A stretch of 46,648 nt of DNA from the IMG/VR virus record IMGVR_UViG_3300009184_000072, positions 1-46,648 of that record; one strand, written 5' to 3'. Below, one piece after another: positions 6,928-16,488 of the stretch. Origin of the DNA: a virus. Position 1 is the stretch's first letter, and each line of letters starts with the position of its first letter. The notes below the pieces were generated by a model. The model searched no databases. It saw nothing but the letters and a program-made list of their open reading frames with translations, and was not told where the DNA came from. Both the position numbers and the translations under genes were made by a program.

Positions 6928-7197
6928 TTATCCAAGCAGCTTTATGATTTTCTTGCGGAGGTAAGTCGCACTTTTTTTGGACTTTGCATCCTGTACTAGT
7001 TCGCAGGCTTTTTCCGCAAAAGCAAGGTAATAGTTAGATAAGTCTAAGATTTCCTGCATGATTTCACCCATTAGCGGTTTATCCTCAAGTCTGGTTTGAT
7101 ACTTGGAATATCCCTTTAGATACTTGTCATACATTAAGCCCTGCATCTTTTTCGATAGCCTCCTGCCGTGAGCCAGTCTGTCCTTGGGGATTTTCAA
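6928..7197 (-). CDS. Hypothetical helical protein, 89 aa (TTG start)
   Basis: Not recognised. The frame starts with TTG at 7197 that overlaps the endolysin stop as TTGA, and GAGG lies six bases upstream, so the rare start is well supported; the next ATG would lose 18 residues. The protein is almost all helix, Lys/Leu-rich (SNYYLAFAEKACELVQDAK). Confidence 0.6.
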   Translation of the reverse strand: MKIPKDRLAHGRRLSKKMQGLMYDKYLKGYSKYQTRLEDKPLMGEIMQEILDLSNYYLAFAEKACELVQDAKSKKSATYLRKKIIKLLG

Positions 7198-7682
7198 CGA
7201 AGCCCTCTTCCACCAACCGTTCTCCCAATGCCCTTTAATCGATCTACAATGGGGCTAAAAATGCTCTTAGTCTTGCCAGAGGACGCTTGTGCCAGCTCTC
7301 GCCAGCTTGCAAAGTTTGCATCTTCAAGATGAGGCAATTCCCACGATATGGCTCTAAGCCCAAACTCCCTGCCAATTCGCTGTGCCTTTACATAGCTTGC
7401 GGTATCATCCCAAGCTGTTGCCCCGCTTCGCACAGGAGCAAAGTCAATCGCCCTGCCGTAGTTGTGAAAGCTCTGACCCCCCTTGGCATTTGTTACAACC
7501 TTGCCCCCCATCGTTCTTCCGTGCCTATATAGTTTGTCTTGATCTTCATTTGATCGAAACCCGCAATAAACCAGAATCTTTATTCCCTCTGCACCACACT
7601 CCTCATACCAGCGAATCACTCTTTCCTTGAAGTCTGGTTGTAGTCCGTCAAATACTTTATAACTTCTTTCCTCGTAGTTCAT
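7194..7682 (-). CDS. M15-family peptidoglycan peptidase (endolysin)
   Basis: A 162-residue zinc peptidase of the M15 (VanY / L-alanyl-D-glutamate endopeptidase) type. The zinc ligands are visible: SFHNYGRAIDF gives His73 and Asp80, and WELPHLE gives His118, with Glu115 as likely catalytic base. GFRSNEDQDKLYRHGR near residue 45 is also typical. Such enzymes cut the peptide stem of the cell wall at the end of infection. There is no signal peptide, so it needs the holin encoded at 8003-8185 to reach the wall. It overlaps the lipoprotein gene upstream as ATGA, completing a lysis cassette. Confidence 0.9.
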   Translation of the reverse strand: MNYEERSYKVFDGLQPDFKERVIRWYEECGAEGIKILVYCGFRSNEDQDKLYRHGRTMGGKVVTNAKGGQSFHNYGRAIDFAPVRSGATAWDDTASYVKAQRIGREFGLRAISWELPHLEDANFASWRELAQASSGKTKSIFSPIVDRLKGIGRTVGGRGLR

Positions 7683-7912
7683 TTATTGCGCTCTACTTCG
7701 AGTTGATATTGAAGTTCGTTGATTGTTTGAAGAGCATCCCTCGCCCAGCCCTTCACATCATCATTTGATTCCATCACTTTTTTGAAGCGATAGTCCGTAG
7801 TAAGAAAAGTTACTGTGTCTGTGGGAAGAAACTGCGAGCCTGTGTTAGCGCAACCACCAAGGAATGCCATCACTACCAGAGAACAGGCGATCAATCCGAT
7901 CTTTGTTATCAT
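7679..7912 (-). CDS. Small lipoprotein, spanin candidate (77 aa)
   Basis: ATG 7912 gives MITKIGLIACSLVVMAFLGG followed by Cys21, a signal peptide with a lipobox (FLGGC). The mature part is short, with a C-terminal helix (DALQTINELQYQLEVERNK). Its place between holin and endolysin fits an outer-membrane spanin subunit, though no obvious inner-membrane partner lies beside it. The frame is open upstream to a TTG at 7981, which would place an odd basic stretch before the signal peptide. Confidence 0.65.
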   Translation of the reverse strand: MITKIGLIACSLVVMAFLGGCANTGSQFLPTDTVTFLTTDYRFKKVMESNDDVKGWARDALQTINELQYQLEVERNK

Positions 7913-8002
7913 TCCGCTTTTTTTTAATCTCGGATTCTTTTTGTTCCTTCGCAGTCGGCCAAAACCGAAGAAGCAGGTCAATTAAGGCTCCGACTAGGCG
8001 AA

Positions 8003-8185
8003 TCACTTTTTGTCGTCTATGTGAAGTCCGACAGTCTTGAGAAATGCAACGATCTTTTCCAACACGCTATCATCGGTAGGAGTGGGGGTAAGTTTTACAA
8101 TCACCCTCGCCAAGATCACAACCGCACCAGCAACCGCTACAATCGAGGCAAAGTTTTCAGTAACCCAAGGGATAATGTTATTCAT
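8003..8185 (-). CDS. Holin-like single-span membrane protein (60 aa)
   Basis: MNNIIPWVTENFASIVAVAG leads into one hydrophobic segment (about residues 12-33), followed by the turn KLTPTPTDD and an amphipathic tail ending DDKK. Small phage proteins with this transmembrane segment plus a TPTPxDD turn are common next to endolysins and are annotated as holins, which open the inner membrane. A TTGACA site lies 14 bases before the ATG. The role rests on topology and position. Confidence 0.65.
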   Translation of the reverse strand: MNNIIPWVTENFASIVAVAGAVVILARVIVKLTPTPTDDSVLEKIVAFLKTVGLHIDDKK

Positions 8186-8199
8186 ATAGCTAGGCGTAG

Positions 8200-8205
8200 T
8201 GTCAA
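8200..8205 (-). promoter_or_regulatory. TTGACA site 14 bases before the holin start
   Basis: A minus-strand TTGACA ending 14 bases before ATG 8185, followed by TATATG at the start codon. It is one of ten such sites ahead of virion and lysis genes; the function is unknown. Confidence 0.5.
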
Positions 8206-8216
8206 TATGATATGGC

Positions 8217-9251
8217 TTATGCGTTGAAGTTAATGTATTTGCGTGGCCTCCAGCGAATATGCCCCTTGCACTCTCCTTCTAGTTCGTGATAGGCTTCGTG
8301 AATCTCGATCTCATCCGTTCGCTTGCCATCCTCTCCGACTTTTCTTTTAACATGAGAACAAAGAATATGCGGAATCACACACATTTTTATATCTGCTGGA
8401 TGCCATCGACTCCAGCATAGAAACAAGTCTTGAGTTCCCTTTAGTTCATACCCCTCAAAAGTAGCTAGAGATAGAGCCTTTTTATTCATTATGGTGCATC
8501 CAAGGCCAACCCAATCCGTGGGAAGAATCGCTCCTCGTCCGATGGCTGGATATGCTGAGTCAAGCCAGCCCCTTTGTCTCCAGCCTTTTGATTGAAGTTC
8601 AAATATGTTTCCCCTTGGAGGACAGGTTTTTATTTTTTTATCAAGCTCTTCCCATTCTTTCAGATCCGAGTCTTTCGGCCTTTCTTTTTTTTCTGAAAGC
8701 TGTTTGATTTTTTCATCCTTTTTCTTTATTTCTTTTTTTAAGTCTGCTGGAATTACTCTTTCTTCTGGCTTAAAATCTTCTGCAATATGATGTTGCGGGT
8801 TTCCCCTGCCCCCAAGAAATTGACCATTCGGATAGGTGACCATCCCAACTCCATAGTGTCCGTCATCAAACTCTAGTGATTGTAGTAAAACCTTCAGCGA
8901 ATTTGGCGGAACCAGAACATCACTCTCAATCGACCAAAATATGTCTGCATCTAGCTTTCTTGCCATAGAAAAAGCTTTCTGCTGAATTCTTGCTATAATT
9001 AATTGGGCATCGTCCTTGTAAGCCTTTTGAGAATCCTCTTGCACTACTGACTTTACTATGTGAGTAACCCATCCAGCTTCCAGAGCCTTTGCCGTGATAA
9101 TTTTGCATTTTTCATCACACTCATCGGAAGTGTCCGTGCTTAAAATAAGATCTCCAGAAAATCCCCTTGCCGATGAAATAAAGTGTTCAAACCAAGAGTC
9201 CATTGAGTAACACCAACCCTTTGTAAAGTAAGTTGCGGTACATATTTTCAC
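8217..9251 (-). CDS. GT-A type glycosyltransferase-like protein
   Basis: The first strand KICTATYFTKGW follows directly after GTG 9251, as expected for the start of a GT-A fold. The frame is open to 9329, but that overlaps the fibre gene. IFWSIESDVLVPPNSL (about residues 115-130) holds the acidic metal-binding motif, and TDWVGLGCTIMNKKAL and GTQDLFLCW are acceptor-side motifs. Residues about 180-225 form a Lys/Glu-rich coiled-coil insert. Phages carry such enzymes to glycosylate virion proteins or host glycans; beside the large tail fibre, fibre modification is a reasonable guess. A TTGACA at 9281-9286 with a 17-base spacer and AATATT before the GTG could be its promoter. Confidence 0.65.
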   Translation of the reverse strand: MKICTATYFTKGWCYSMDSWFEHFISSARGFSGDLILSTDTSDECDEKCKIITAKALEAGWVTHIVKSVVQEDSQKAYKDDAQLIIARIQQKAFSMARKLDADIFWSIESDVLVPPNSLKVLLQSLEFDDGHYGVGMVTYPNGQFLGGRGNPQHHIAEDFKPEERVIPADLKKEIKKKDEKIKQLSEKKERPKDSDLKEWEELDKKIKTCPPRGNIFELQSKGWRQRGWLDSAYPAIGRGAILPTDWVGLGCTIMNKKALSLATFEGYELKGTQDLFLCWSRWHPADIKMCVIPHILCSHVKRKVGEDGKRTDEIEIHEAYHELEGECKGHIRWRPRKYINFNA

Positions 9252-9282
9252 TCGCTTAATATTTTCGGCGAACCGCTCTTTG

Positions 9283-11919
9283 TCAATACATAAAGTAAGT
9301 GCTTCCATAGTGTGTTGTAAATTCATCATAAGGCATTAATCCCCCAATTGGGGATGAAGAAGCCCAGTATGGCTGGGCAAGTTGTTGGGCAGAAGCTGAA
9401 CCAAAACCCGTAAGCTTAGGATCCTTAACAAGCCAGCTATTTTCATTTAAAGAAATAAATTTCAGATTATTTATTGGGCTTGTTCCATTTAAAATACTTC
9501 CATACTGCACGGAAAGCGATCCTGTGCTTGTATTTGTAAAATAATTAATAACAGTATAATTATGCGGTCTTTTTAAAGTAAACCGACTTTCTCTCAAAGC
9601 ATAAGAAAATTGTTGCTCATTTGTTATTGGCATCAATGTTTGAGTATCTGTATATAAAGCTCTCTTTCCCCCGAGTCCAGATTTACTTGCAGCGTGCTGG
9701 TTATCATTAACACCTGCAAATACATATCCAGTCCCAGCCTCCACGCCAAAGAAAAACTGTATTATTCCAGTACTTGTCTCAGAGTAAGTTGAATTTGTAA
9801 CATTTTTTCCATTTGCTGTATAAGAGCCAGAGTCCGAAACACCTCCAAAGCTTACTATATATTCGGTATATGCTGGGTATTCATTATTAATAAATCCATA
9901 TGATGACTGAGAAATTGGAGTCATCACATAGAAGAGATAGTCGAAATCGAAGTCATAAGAAGAACCAAATCCTGCATATACGTATTTTTCATCTCCTTGA
10001 GCCTTAAAAAATGAAAGCTGGTTATCGTTTGTAATAACTGTATTTGCGTTATATGTAAGAGCAACTTCATGTGGATATAAGCCTATATTATTAGAAAATT
10101 GGAAGTATCCAGTATTATTTGTTTTATTTGATACTGAAGTGTGAAGATAAGTATTTCCTAGTTGATATTGACCATTCTTTTTGCCTAAAACATTAAGTTT
10201 CCCGTGATAAATGGGACCGATGTAAGAGTGATATTTTGCAGTAGCTGTATTAAATGATTGAAGCTCATAAGATCTTCCCTCATTTTCATATGTTCTGTAA
10301 TATCCACTATTTGCACTATCGTAATAAGTTGAGGAAATACTAGTATTTGCAAGTCTAAAACTATATTGTATGGCTGTTATTGTAGTTCTACTTACTCCAT
10401 CATATGTGAATATAATATTTCTATTTGATCCGCCCACTTGTGTTCGTGATTGAATAGAGTCAAATTCCACAGTACCAATATATGTAACAAACTCAGTACC
10501 AGCATAGTATAGTCCCTCTGTTGTGACTGTAGTAATAAGCAAACCTAATGCCGAGTATGTTGAATTAAAATAATCTATAAAGGTTGTGCTGCTTGTAATG
10601 TTCTGGCCGTAACTCGTATTTGCAAAGCTTTCATCGAGGACTCCAGTAAGCTGAATGGCTGATGCTACTATTGTGATATATCCAAATGTCTGTCCATCTG
10701 TATCATTGTTATAGTTTGGAGTTTCTGTGTATCTCCCCATAGACAAGGGGGGCAAAAATGTTTCATTTGAAACTACAACTGAAAATTGTGAAAATTCTTG
10801 TATTAGGTTTTGATTATTCCCATTATTTACTAAATATCCTCCGACAATTCCATTAGCCCAGTTTCCACCGATATTCACTAGTGCTGTAGCAGGAGTTCCA
10901 AGAGGTTGATAAAAAGAAGTGGTAGTACCCATAGTAAGCATTGGCCTTCTAGAAGCATCTAGCGTTGTCGTTCTTATATTTGTTGCTGTGCCTGCATAAG
11001 TACTTATGGTAAGAAATGAACTAGTTCCAGATGTACTTGTTGTTTGAGATAGATATGCAAATGTTATATTAGTCTGAGTAGAGAGTATATATGGAGTATT
11101 TGTAGCGGTTTCTGTATAAAATATTGTATATCTATATCTTCCTTCGTAAGTTTCGCTTGTAGTTGCTGTTTGCGAGGTTTCATCTCCTGTTTGAGATGTA
11201 AAAAAGCTGGTAGATTGTTGAGTTGGATATAAAGTTGTAATATATGCATTTGAAGAAGAAGTTGATGCGGTATTTGTAGTTGTGTTATTAGCTTGATATG
11301 CGGATGAAAAATATGATGTAAAATCACTATATCTAATTTCACCATTTTGAAATGTGTATCCAGAACTAGATATATATTGTGAAACAGACACAGCATTTGT
11401 GAAAACTACAAAATTACTTCCATCTTGAGCACTATAAACAGAAAGTGTGTTTGTGCGATTATCTGTCAATCCATTAAAGACAACTCCATCAGAACCTAGA
11501 GTTTGAATAATAGAAGAATTATAATTATATATATTATTTGTTATTCCCTGACCAAAGCTGTTAGATCCCGTTTCAGTTGTGATAAAAACAGGACCAAATT
11601 GGTGTGAATAACTAGCACTTCCAGTGCTGGCTCCACTAGTATTTGCCGAGACTTCATTTTGCCCAGAAATGCAAAATGAATCTGAATTTCTATATGTTTC
11701 ATTTTCTGCAAATTCATAATAATTTTGTAAATTATTTACGCTGCCTCCGCCAACATAGCTATTTATATATGTTGTTGTGTCGAAATCCAAAGCATCAGAA
11801 CCAGAATAACTATAGGTACTTACTATGCTTGTTCTAAGCTCTGTTGTTTTAGAGTGATATCCCTCAAGATGCGGAAACACTACGGAAGTGTTGTATACTG
11901 AGGTAGTATAGGAATACAT
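9283..11919 (-). CDS. Large AT-rich tail fibre / host-recognition protein (878 aa)
   Basis: The protein is dominated by Ser, Thr, Tyr and Asn, with almost no Lys, Cys or Met, and is predicted to be nearly all beta. It ends a chain of tail genes at the distal-tail position. It has no motif I can name. Short repeated themes such as TYxGT, NTxY and SxTSS run throughout, typical of trimeric or solenoid fibres. Its DNA is visibly more AT-rich than the neighbouring genes, a common sign of horizontally exchanged receptor-binding genes. It lies one base from the gene upstream. A glycosyltransferase gene follows. Confidence 0.6.
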   Translation of the reverse strand: MYSYTTSVYNTSVVFPHLEGYHSKTTELRTSIVSTYSYSGSDALDFDTTTYINSYVGGGSVNNLQNYYEFAENETYRNSDSFCISGQNEVSANTSGASTGSASYSHQFGPVFITTETGSNSFGQGITNNIYNYNSSIIQTLGSDGVVFNGLTDNRTNTLSVYSAQDGSNFVVFTNAVSVSQYISSSGYTFQNGEIRYSDFTSYFSSAYQANNTTTNTASTSSSNAYITTLYPTQQSTSFFTSQTGDETSQTATTSETYEGRYRYTIFYTETATNTPYILSTQTNITFAYLSQTTSTSGTSSFLTISTYAGTATNIRTTTLDASRRPMLTMGTTTSFYQPLGTPATALVNIGGNWANGIVGGYLVNNGNNQNLIQEFSQFSVVVSNETFLPPLSMGRYTETPNYNNDTDGQTFGYITIVASAIQLTGVLDESFANTSYGQNITSSTTFIDYFNSTYSALGLLITTVTTEGLYYAGTEFVTYIGTVEFDSIQSRTQVGGSNRNIIFTYDGVSRTTITAIQYSFRLANTSISSTYYDSANSGYYRTYENEGRSYELQSFNTATAKYHSYIGPIYHGKLNVLGKKNGQYQLGNTYLHTSVSNKTNNTGYFQFSNNIGLYPHEVALTYNANTVITNDNQLSFFKAQGDEKYVYAGFGSSYDFDFDYLFYVMTPISQSSYGFINNEYPAYTEYIVSFGGVSDSGSYTANGKNVTNSTYSETSTGIIQFFFGVEAGTGYVFAGVNDNQHAASKSGLGGKRALYTDTQTLMPITNEQQFSYALRESRFTLKRPHNYTVINYFTNTSTGSLSVQYGSILNGTSPINNLKFISLNENSWLVKDPKLTGFGSASAQQLAQPYWASSSPIGGLMPYDEFTTHYGSTYFMY

Positions 11920-12519
11920 TTAAGATGCAAAAGCCCATATATAATATTGATCCCAAGGCTTTACTCCATATTCTACATTTGCTCTATCTACTCTGATTGA
12001 CTCTTGAACAACGGCTAAAATAGATGACGCTCCAATAGTCCTATATGCAATTCCATTTACAACAGTATGTGTATTTATTTTAAAAGATGATGGTGCTGAC
12101 TCATAAGTTGCTGTCATTGGTGGTGGGGGGGTGCTGTTTAGCTGTATTTCAACGGAATTAACGGATGCACCATCTCCACTACATTGTAAGTCTACATATC
12201 TTGTATATCCAGCCGTGGTTACCACTGGAAGTGCAAATGTTGTCGTCCAGTTTGTAGGAAGCACTCCATTAACTGTTCCTGCTCTCAATCCAAACCAAGG
12301 AGCAGTTGCTGTTCCTCCAGAATAATATTCAAATGGATATGTAAGAGAAAGCCCACCCGCAGTTGATGGCTCAACTGTGATTGTAGTTCCACCAACTCCC
12401 CTTCGAAATACGCCTCCCACTACAGATTGAAGCTGGCACTCACGAATGTTGTCTATGATATTATTTATCATATCAGCCGTAAGTGGCTGGCCTCTTTGAA
12501 CTTTTCCTATTAGTGCCAT
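11920..12519 (-). CDS. Distal tail structural protein (199 aa)
   Basis: The N-terminus MALIGKVQRGQPLTADMINN, followed by NIRECQLQ, is the pattern seen at the start of many phage baseplate or fibre-attached proteins (a short strand then an N-terminal helix). The rest is beta-rich and Thr/Ser/Gly-rich. It sits between paired tail proteins and the large fibre, so a fibre-adaptor role is likely. No enzymatic motif is seen. Confidence 0.55.
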   Translation of the reverse strand: MALIGKVQRGQPLTADMINNIIDNIRECQLQSVVGGVFRRGVGGTTITVEPSTAGGLSLTYPFEYYSGGTATAPWFGLRAGTVNGVLPTNWTTTFALPVVTTAGYTRYVDLQCSGDGASVNSVEIQLNSTPPPPMTATYESAPSSFKINTHTVVNGIAYRTIGASSILAVVQESIRVDRANVEYGVKPWDQYYIWAFAS

Positions 12520-12523
12520 AAAA

Positions 12524-13240
12524 TTATGCTGGAACTGCTGGAGCTGCTATGGCTGCTCCATATATGTATGTATTCCAGCCCTGCTCACCAGAGGCTCTAA
12601 AATCTTGTGTTACATCAAATGCTTGCCCTCTCTTTACATAGGATATTCCAGAGCAAAGCCAAGTAGAACCCGCAATAACTGCTGGGAAATCAGCTGTGGC
12701 TGTTACAATTCTTCCTACAGCTGATAGGTCTGTTGCTGATGCAGTAACGGAAGTTGTAAATGATCTCCTATAAACAAAGTTTGGATTCAGATATGATGTA
12801 ACACCAAAGAAATTGTTTTGCGCATTTTTGGAAAAGCCAGCAAAAGAACCGTCATCATTATATATTACATTTGCAGATCCAGCTGCTGTAACGATGCTTG
12901 AGCCACCACCAATATCTCCAACAAAGAAGTACTTGTTGCTTTCTATCGGCTCTTCTCCAGTTGAACTTGTTGAGTCCTGCTGAAGCGTTGTTCCCTCTTG
13001 GCCTTGATAAGTAACTGTAACTTCCGTAAATGCACCACCACCACTCACCACATTTATAGCAACAGCTCTCAATGTTTGCCCCGCAATGCTTTTGGTTTGA
13101 GTAAGCGTTGGAGTAACTACGGTTACAGAACGCAAAACCATATTCTTTTCCGTGTATGTGATTAGCCCCTCTTTATTCTGCTCCCAAGAGGATTCTGGAA
13201 TTAAGTCCGTACCAGTATATCCGATATATGTCGCACTCAT
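12524..13240 (-). CDS. Tail protein, paralog of the upstream gene (238 aa)
   Basis: ATG 13240 overlaps the upstream stop as ATGA, so the frame's earlier start at 13267 is not needed. It is clearly a diverged copy of the gene at 13237-13950: both share NNFFGVxSxLxPxxxYRR near residue 150, a GSANVxYxxDGxFxxFSK block before it, and a final ASGxxGWNxYIY. Both are beta-rich tail proteins, probably of the distal tail, of unknown exact role. Confidence 0.6.
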   Translation of the reverse strand: MSATYIGYTGTDLIPESSWEQNKEGLITYTEKNMVLRSVTVVTPTLTQTKSIAGQTLRAVAINVVSGGGAFTEVTVTYQGQEGTTLQQDSTSSTGEEPIESNKYFFVGDIGGGSSIVTAAGSANVIYNDDGSFAGFSKNAQNNFFGVTSYLNPNFVYRRSFTTSVTASATDLSAVGRIVTATADFPAVIAGSTWLCSGISYVKRGQAFDVTQDFRASGEQGWNTYIYGAAIAAPAVPA

Positions 13241-13950
13241 GCTGTAAAGTATATGTATCCGTTCCAACCCTTTGAACCGCTTGCTTTATATTCTTCTACA
13301 ATCTCATACTGACCAGAGTTAGTTTTTTGATTACCATTGTTTCTGATATTTACTGAATTCTTTAGCCAGTTTCTCCCAGCTGCTATTGTGGGAGGGCTTC
13401 CCTCTGGAGTTGCATAAATGTAAGCAACTGTGTCTGTAATTCCAGATGATGGGACTGTTCCAGTAGAGTATATTCTTCTATATTGTACTTGAGGACTCAA
13501 AAAACTTTGCACTCCAAAAAAGCCATTATTTGCTGTTTTTGAGAATGAAACAAATATTCCTTCAGCATCATAGTTAACATTTGCAGTTCCAGCTGCGTCT
13601 TGAATTGGTGTTGCATATATTCCAGTACTAACTGTAAAGGCAACATGGGATGAGATTGGCTCTTCTTGTACGCTTGCAATAACCTCATATACCTCTGGTG
13701 CGGAGGAGTCTCCACCGCTGTATGTCTTTGTTACTTCTGCAAGGCCATCTTTTCTGTTTACGGATATATTTGTTAGAGCAAGGATTTTTCCAGATATTGA
13801 GGCAGAATCAGAGCTTCCGATGTCTCCAGTAACAACAGTAGCAAGACTGTAAATGTTTGTTACCGAGTACTCTATTTTTCCCCTATCAAAGTAGCGAGTA
13901 GATTCGCTCACTTTAACAGGAAAAGTTCCCTTGAATACTGGGGCTGGCAT
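13237..13950 (-). CDS. Tail protein, first of a tandem pair (237 aa)
   Basis: Directly downstream of the tape measure gene, where siphophages encode distal-tail components. Beta-rich, with NGFFGVQSFLSPQVQYRRIY and a C-terminal ASGSKGWNGYIYF shared with the next gene. The two appear to derive from a tandem duplication and may form hetero-oligomers or successive rings. I do not recognise a named family. Confidence 0.6.
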   Translation of the reverse strand: MPAPVFKGTFPVKVSESTRYFDRGKIEYSVTNIYSLATVVTGDIGSSDSASISGKILALTNISVNRKDGLAEVTKTYSGGDSSAPEVYEVIASVQEEPISSHVAFTVSTGIYATPIQDAAGTANVNYDAEGIFVSFSKTANNGFFGVQSFLSPQVQYRRIYSTGTVPSSGITDTVAYIYATPEGSPPTIAAGRNWLKNSVNIRNNGNQKTNSGQYEIVEEYKASGSKGWNGYIYFTA

Positions 13951-13951
13951 A

Positions 13952-16120
13952 TTACTGCAAGAATGCTTTGACCATTCCCCCCGAATTCATTGACGGCATG
14001 AAGAAAGATTCTGTTATTTTTTTAGTTATAGGCGCAACAAGAGTTGCAACTTTTTCGATTACGGCTGTTTGTTTTTGGCTTTCTTTAATTATCGGATCAG
14101 TTGCTCTAAATGCACCGCCACCTCCACCTATTCTTTGCAGGCTAGAAATGCCTTCGGATGCTCTGCCACCACTCATAGATTTTATCCTTGCACCTAAAAC
14201 TTCTGCTCCAGCAACATCTCCTGCTACCCCTGCACTTGCCTTACCCGCAACGGCAACAGCAGAAAGCATGGCCTTGTATTTTTGAAGTTGGTCTGTTACT
14301 TGTTGAGATTCCTCCCCAAATTTAATGCTAGCCCCAGCAAGTGCGTCTACCCCAGTTTTGACTGCGCTGAATGACTTTTTAGCAGCAAGGGCAATCTGGT
14401 TAATTCCATCATTTGCACTTCTTGAATTTACTTCGAATTCGTCAAGTCCAAACTGAACTCCATTCTCTAGCCTTTCCTTTAGCAGATTCGCAAATTCTTT
14501 TTGATCTGGAAGTGATTTATCAGATGCCACAATACTTGCTGAAGCAATAGCCCCTCCGATTGCTCCTCCCCTTGCAAAGCCCTTTCCAATAGTTCCAAAG
14601 CTTTTGAATAAAGAATCAAATGCTTTCATTGCGTATAGTACGGCAAACTCGATCCCTGTCTGAAAGTATGCTATTGGAGTTTCAAATGCCCTTAGAAGCA
14701 TAGCTCCAACGACCTTTGCAAAGCCAGTAAACACATCAATAAGACCACTTGAAAGACCTTCTAGTGCGTCTGTTGAGAGAAGTTTATTTAGATAGGCAGA
14801 TACAAACCTAGCTGTTCGCTCAAATAGGTCTTTAAACACAATTACAGATGTCTCAAATGTTGCCCTCAAAAGATCAAAAAGCATACGGCTCTTAAATGCG
14901 CCGACCAGAACATCTATGCCGAACCTAATCTGCTCTCCTAGCTTTGCTCCAAATCCAGACAGCATGTCGCCACCCTCGAATAACTTGAAAAGTTCAAGTA
15001 TGGAGGGGGCTACTGCTCCAGCCATTTCCACGAAAAAGCCACGGAAGAATGAACCAGAGTCACGGAGTTTTGCGGAAATCTTTGAAAAGTTATCTGCATT
15101 TTTAGCCAGAGAAACACCAAGCTGGCTTTGCTTTGTTCCTAGCTCTGTAAATCCAGCCTCCTTAAATACTCCCTTTAAAGAAGCACCAGCCCTTCCAAAT
15201 ATTGAAAAAGAAGCAGCGGTTTGCTCTGCTGATGTGGAAAGCTTTGAAATAGCTGTTCCAATAGCGAGAAACTGCTGTTCGGGAGTCATCTTCATCAGAT
15301 CATCCACATTGAGCTTGAGCCGAGCCAGCATATCATTGGTTGGCTCTCCGTCTGCGTTCACACCAGTTAAAGCTCTTTGCATATTCTGAAGTGCAACAGC
15401 ACCAGACATTGAGCTAACCCCAGAGTTTTTGAGAAGCTTTTGAAGGTCGACAAGGAAGGGAATGCTTGCGCCTGTTCTGCCTGCGAGATTCTTCATCTCA
15501 TCGCCCATCTCGATTGCACTCATTATTCCGATCTTAAAGAATCTATCTAAAGCACCAAACGCAAGCCCAAGGCCACCAACAGCTACTCCAACTGGTTTCA
15601 ATATGTTTAAAAAGCCACGAAAAGCACTTGAAACAGCACCGCCAACGGATGTGGTTGCACTTCTAGCCATATTGGAAAGACCACTTGCTACTGAAGAAAT
15701 ACCAGATAAGGCACTCTTTGTTGCTCCAGATACGGCTTGTAACGCTTTTACAACTCCAAAAATGGAAACCCCAGCAACAACGGCAGACGCCCCAATAACC
15801 TTAAATGTAGTTGGAACTTTTGAAAGCACTTCTCCAACTTGAGATGCAAATGTTTTTAGATTTTGGAATCCATCAGATACTCTTTTTATGGCCGTTGGAA
15901 GTGCATTAAAGATTGCCTGCAAGTCTCTACCGCCTTGGGCAATCAAACTTATCTTGGCAGAAACGCCAGCGATAGCGTCAAAAGCCTTAAAGCCTGTTCT
16001 GACAACAGACCCAAGCGTATTTACAGAAGTGCCTAGTGCGAGTAGCTTGTTTTTAGCAGAATCAACTGCACTATTAAACTGAGATACATCAACTTTAATT
16101 GATCCTTGTGCTGTTTTCAT
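13952..16120 (-). CDS. Tape measure protein (722 aa)
   Basis: A long, helical, Ala/Ser/Gly-rich protein with several hydrophobic segments (for example residues about 110-135 and 170-200), in the position expected just after the tail assembly chaperones. SGVSSMSGAVALQNMQRALTG and EQFLAIGTAISKLSTSAEQT are typical of phage tail tape measure proteins. It sets tail length and is ejected toward the host membrane. By the usual 0.15 nm per residue rule, 722 residues suggest a tail near 110 nm. The start overlaps the gene upstream as ATGA. Confidence 0.85.
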   Translation of the reverse strand: MKTAQGSIKVDVSQFNSAVDSAKNKLLALGTSVNTLGSVVRTGFKAFDAIAGVSAKISLIAQGGRDLQAIFNALPTAIKRVSDGFQNLKTFASQVGEVLSKVPTTFKVIGASAVVAGVSIFGVVKALQAVSGATKSALSGISSVASGLSNMARSATTSVGGAVSSAFRGFLNILKPVGVAVGGLGLAFGALDRFFKIGIMSAIEMGDEMKNLAGRTGASIPFLVDLQKLLKNSGVSSMSGAVALQNMQRALTGVNADGEPTNDMLARLKLNVDDLMKMTPEQQFLAIGTAISKLSTSAEQTAASFSIFGRAGASLKGVFKEAGFTELGTKQSQLGVSLAKNADNFSKISAKLRDSGSFFRGFFVEMAGAVAPSILELFKLFEGGDMLSGFGAKLGEQIRFGIDVLVGAFKSRMLFDLLRATFETSVIVFKDLFERTARFVSAYLNKLLSTDALEGLSSGLIDVFTGFAKVVGAMLLRAFETPIAYFQTGIEFAVLYAMKAFDSLFKSFGTIGKGFARGGAIGGAIASASIVASDKSLPDQKEFANLLKERLENGVQFGLDEFEVNSRSANDGINQIALAAKKSFSAVKTGVDALAGASIKFGEESQQVTDQLQKYKAMLSAVAVAGKASAGVAGDVAGAEVLGARIKSMSGGRASEGISSLQRIGGGGGAFRATDPIIKESQKQTAVIEKVATLVAPITKKITESFFMPSMNSGGMVKAFLQ

Positions 16121-16488
16121 TTGAAGTTAGAAAATGCCACCTCCAAGGCTTTGTCCAGTTCCTGCTGTTTTCTCGCCCCAAGAATCTGGGCTAGCTCGCT
16201 ATTTGCTTGCCTTCTTTTGTTTTCCAGAAAGTTTCTTCCCGCCCAAACTGGGTTCGGAGTTTTCCATTCGTTCGTTATGTACCACTTCTTCTTATTGAAG
16301 CTGAACCATTCCTTGCCATTTCTTCCCTTGCTCAAAACAGCCTCTGAGGCAATCGCTTTTCTCCAAGCTTTTTTCCCGTCAGAATCTAGCCTTTGAGAAG
16401 AGCCTGATAGCTCTTTCTGCACATCGTCCTTGAGGGCATCAAGTCCGTATAGCAGATTCTTCATATCCCATGTAACAGATATATTCAT
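16117..16488 (-). CDS. Hypothetical tail-module protein (123 aa)
   Basis: Not recognised. It lies between the frameshifted tail chaperone and the tape measure gene and is coupled to both by ATGA overlaps. It is basic and helical at both ends (KRRQANSELAQILGARKQQ) with a Trp-rich centre (EWFSFNKKKWYITNEW). A tail-completion or tape-measure chaperone role is possible from position only. Confidence 0.6.
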   Translation of the reverse strand: MNISVTWDMKNLLYGLDALKDDVQKELSGSSQRLDSDGKKAWRKAIASEAVLSKGRNGKEWFSFNKKKWYITNEWKTPNPVWAGRNFLENKRRQANSELAQILGARKQQELDKALEVAFSNFK

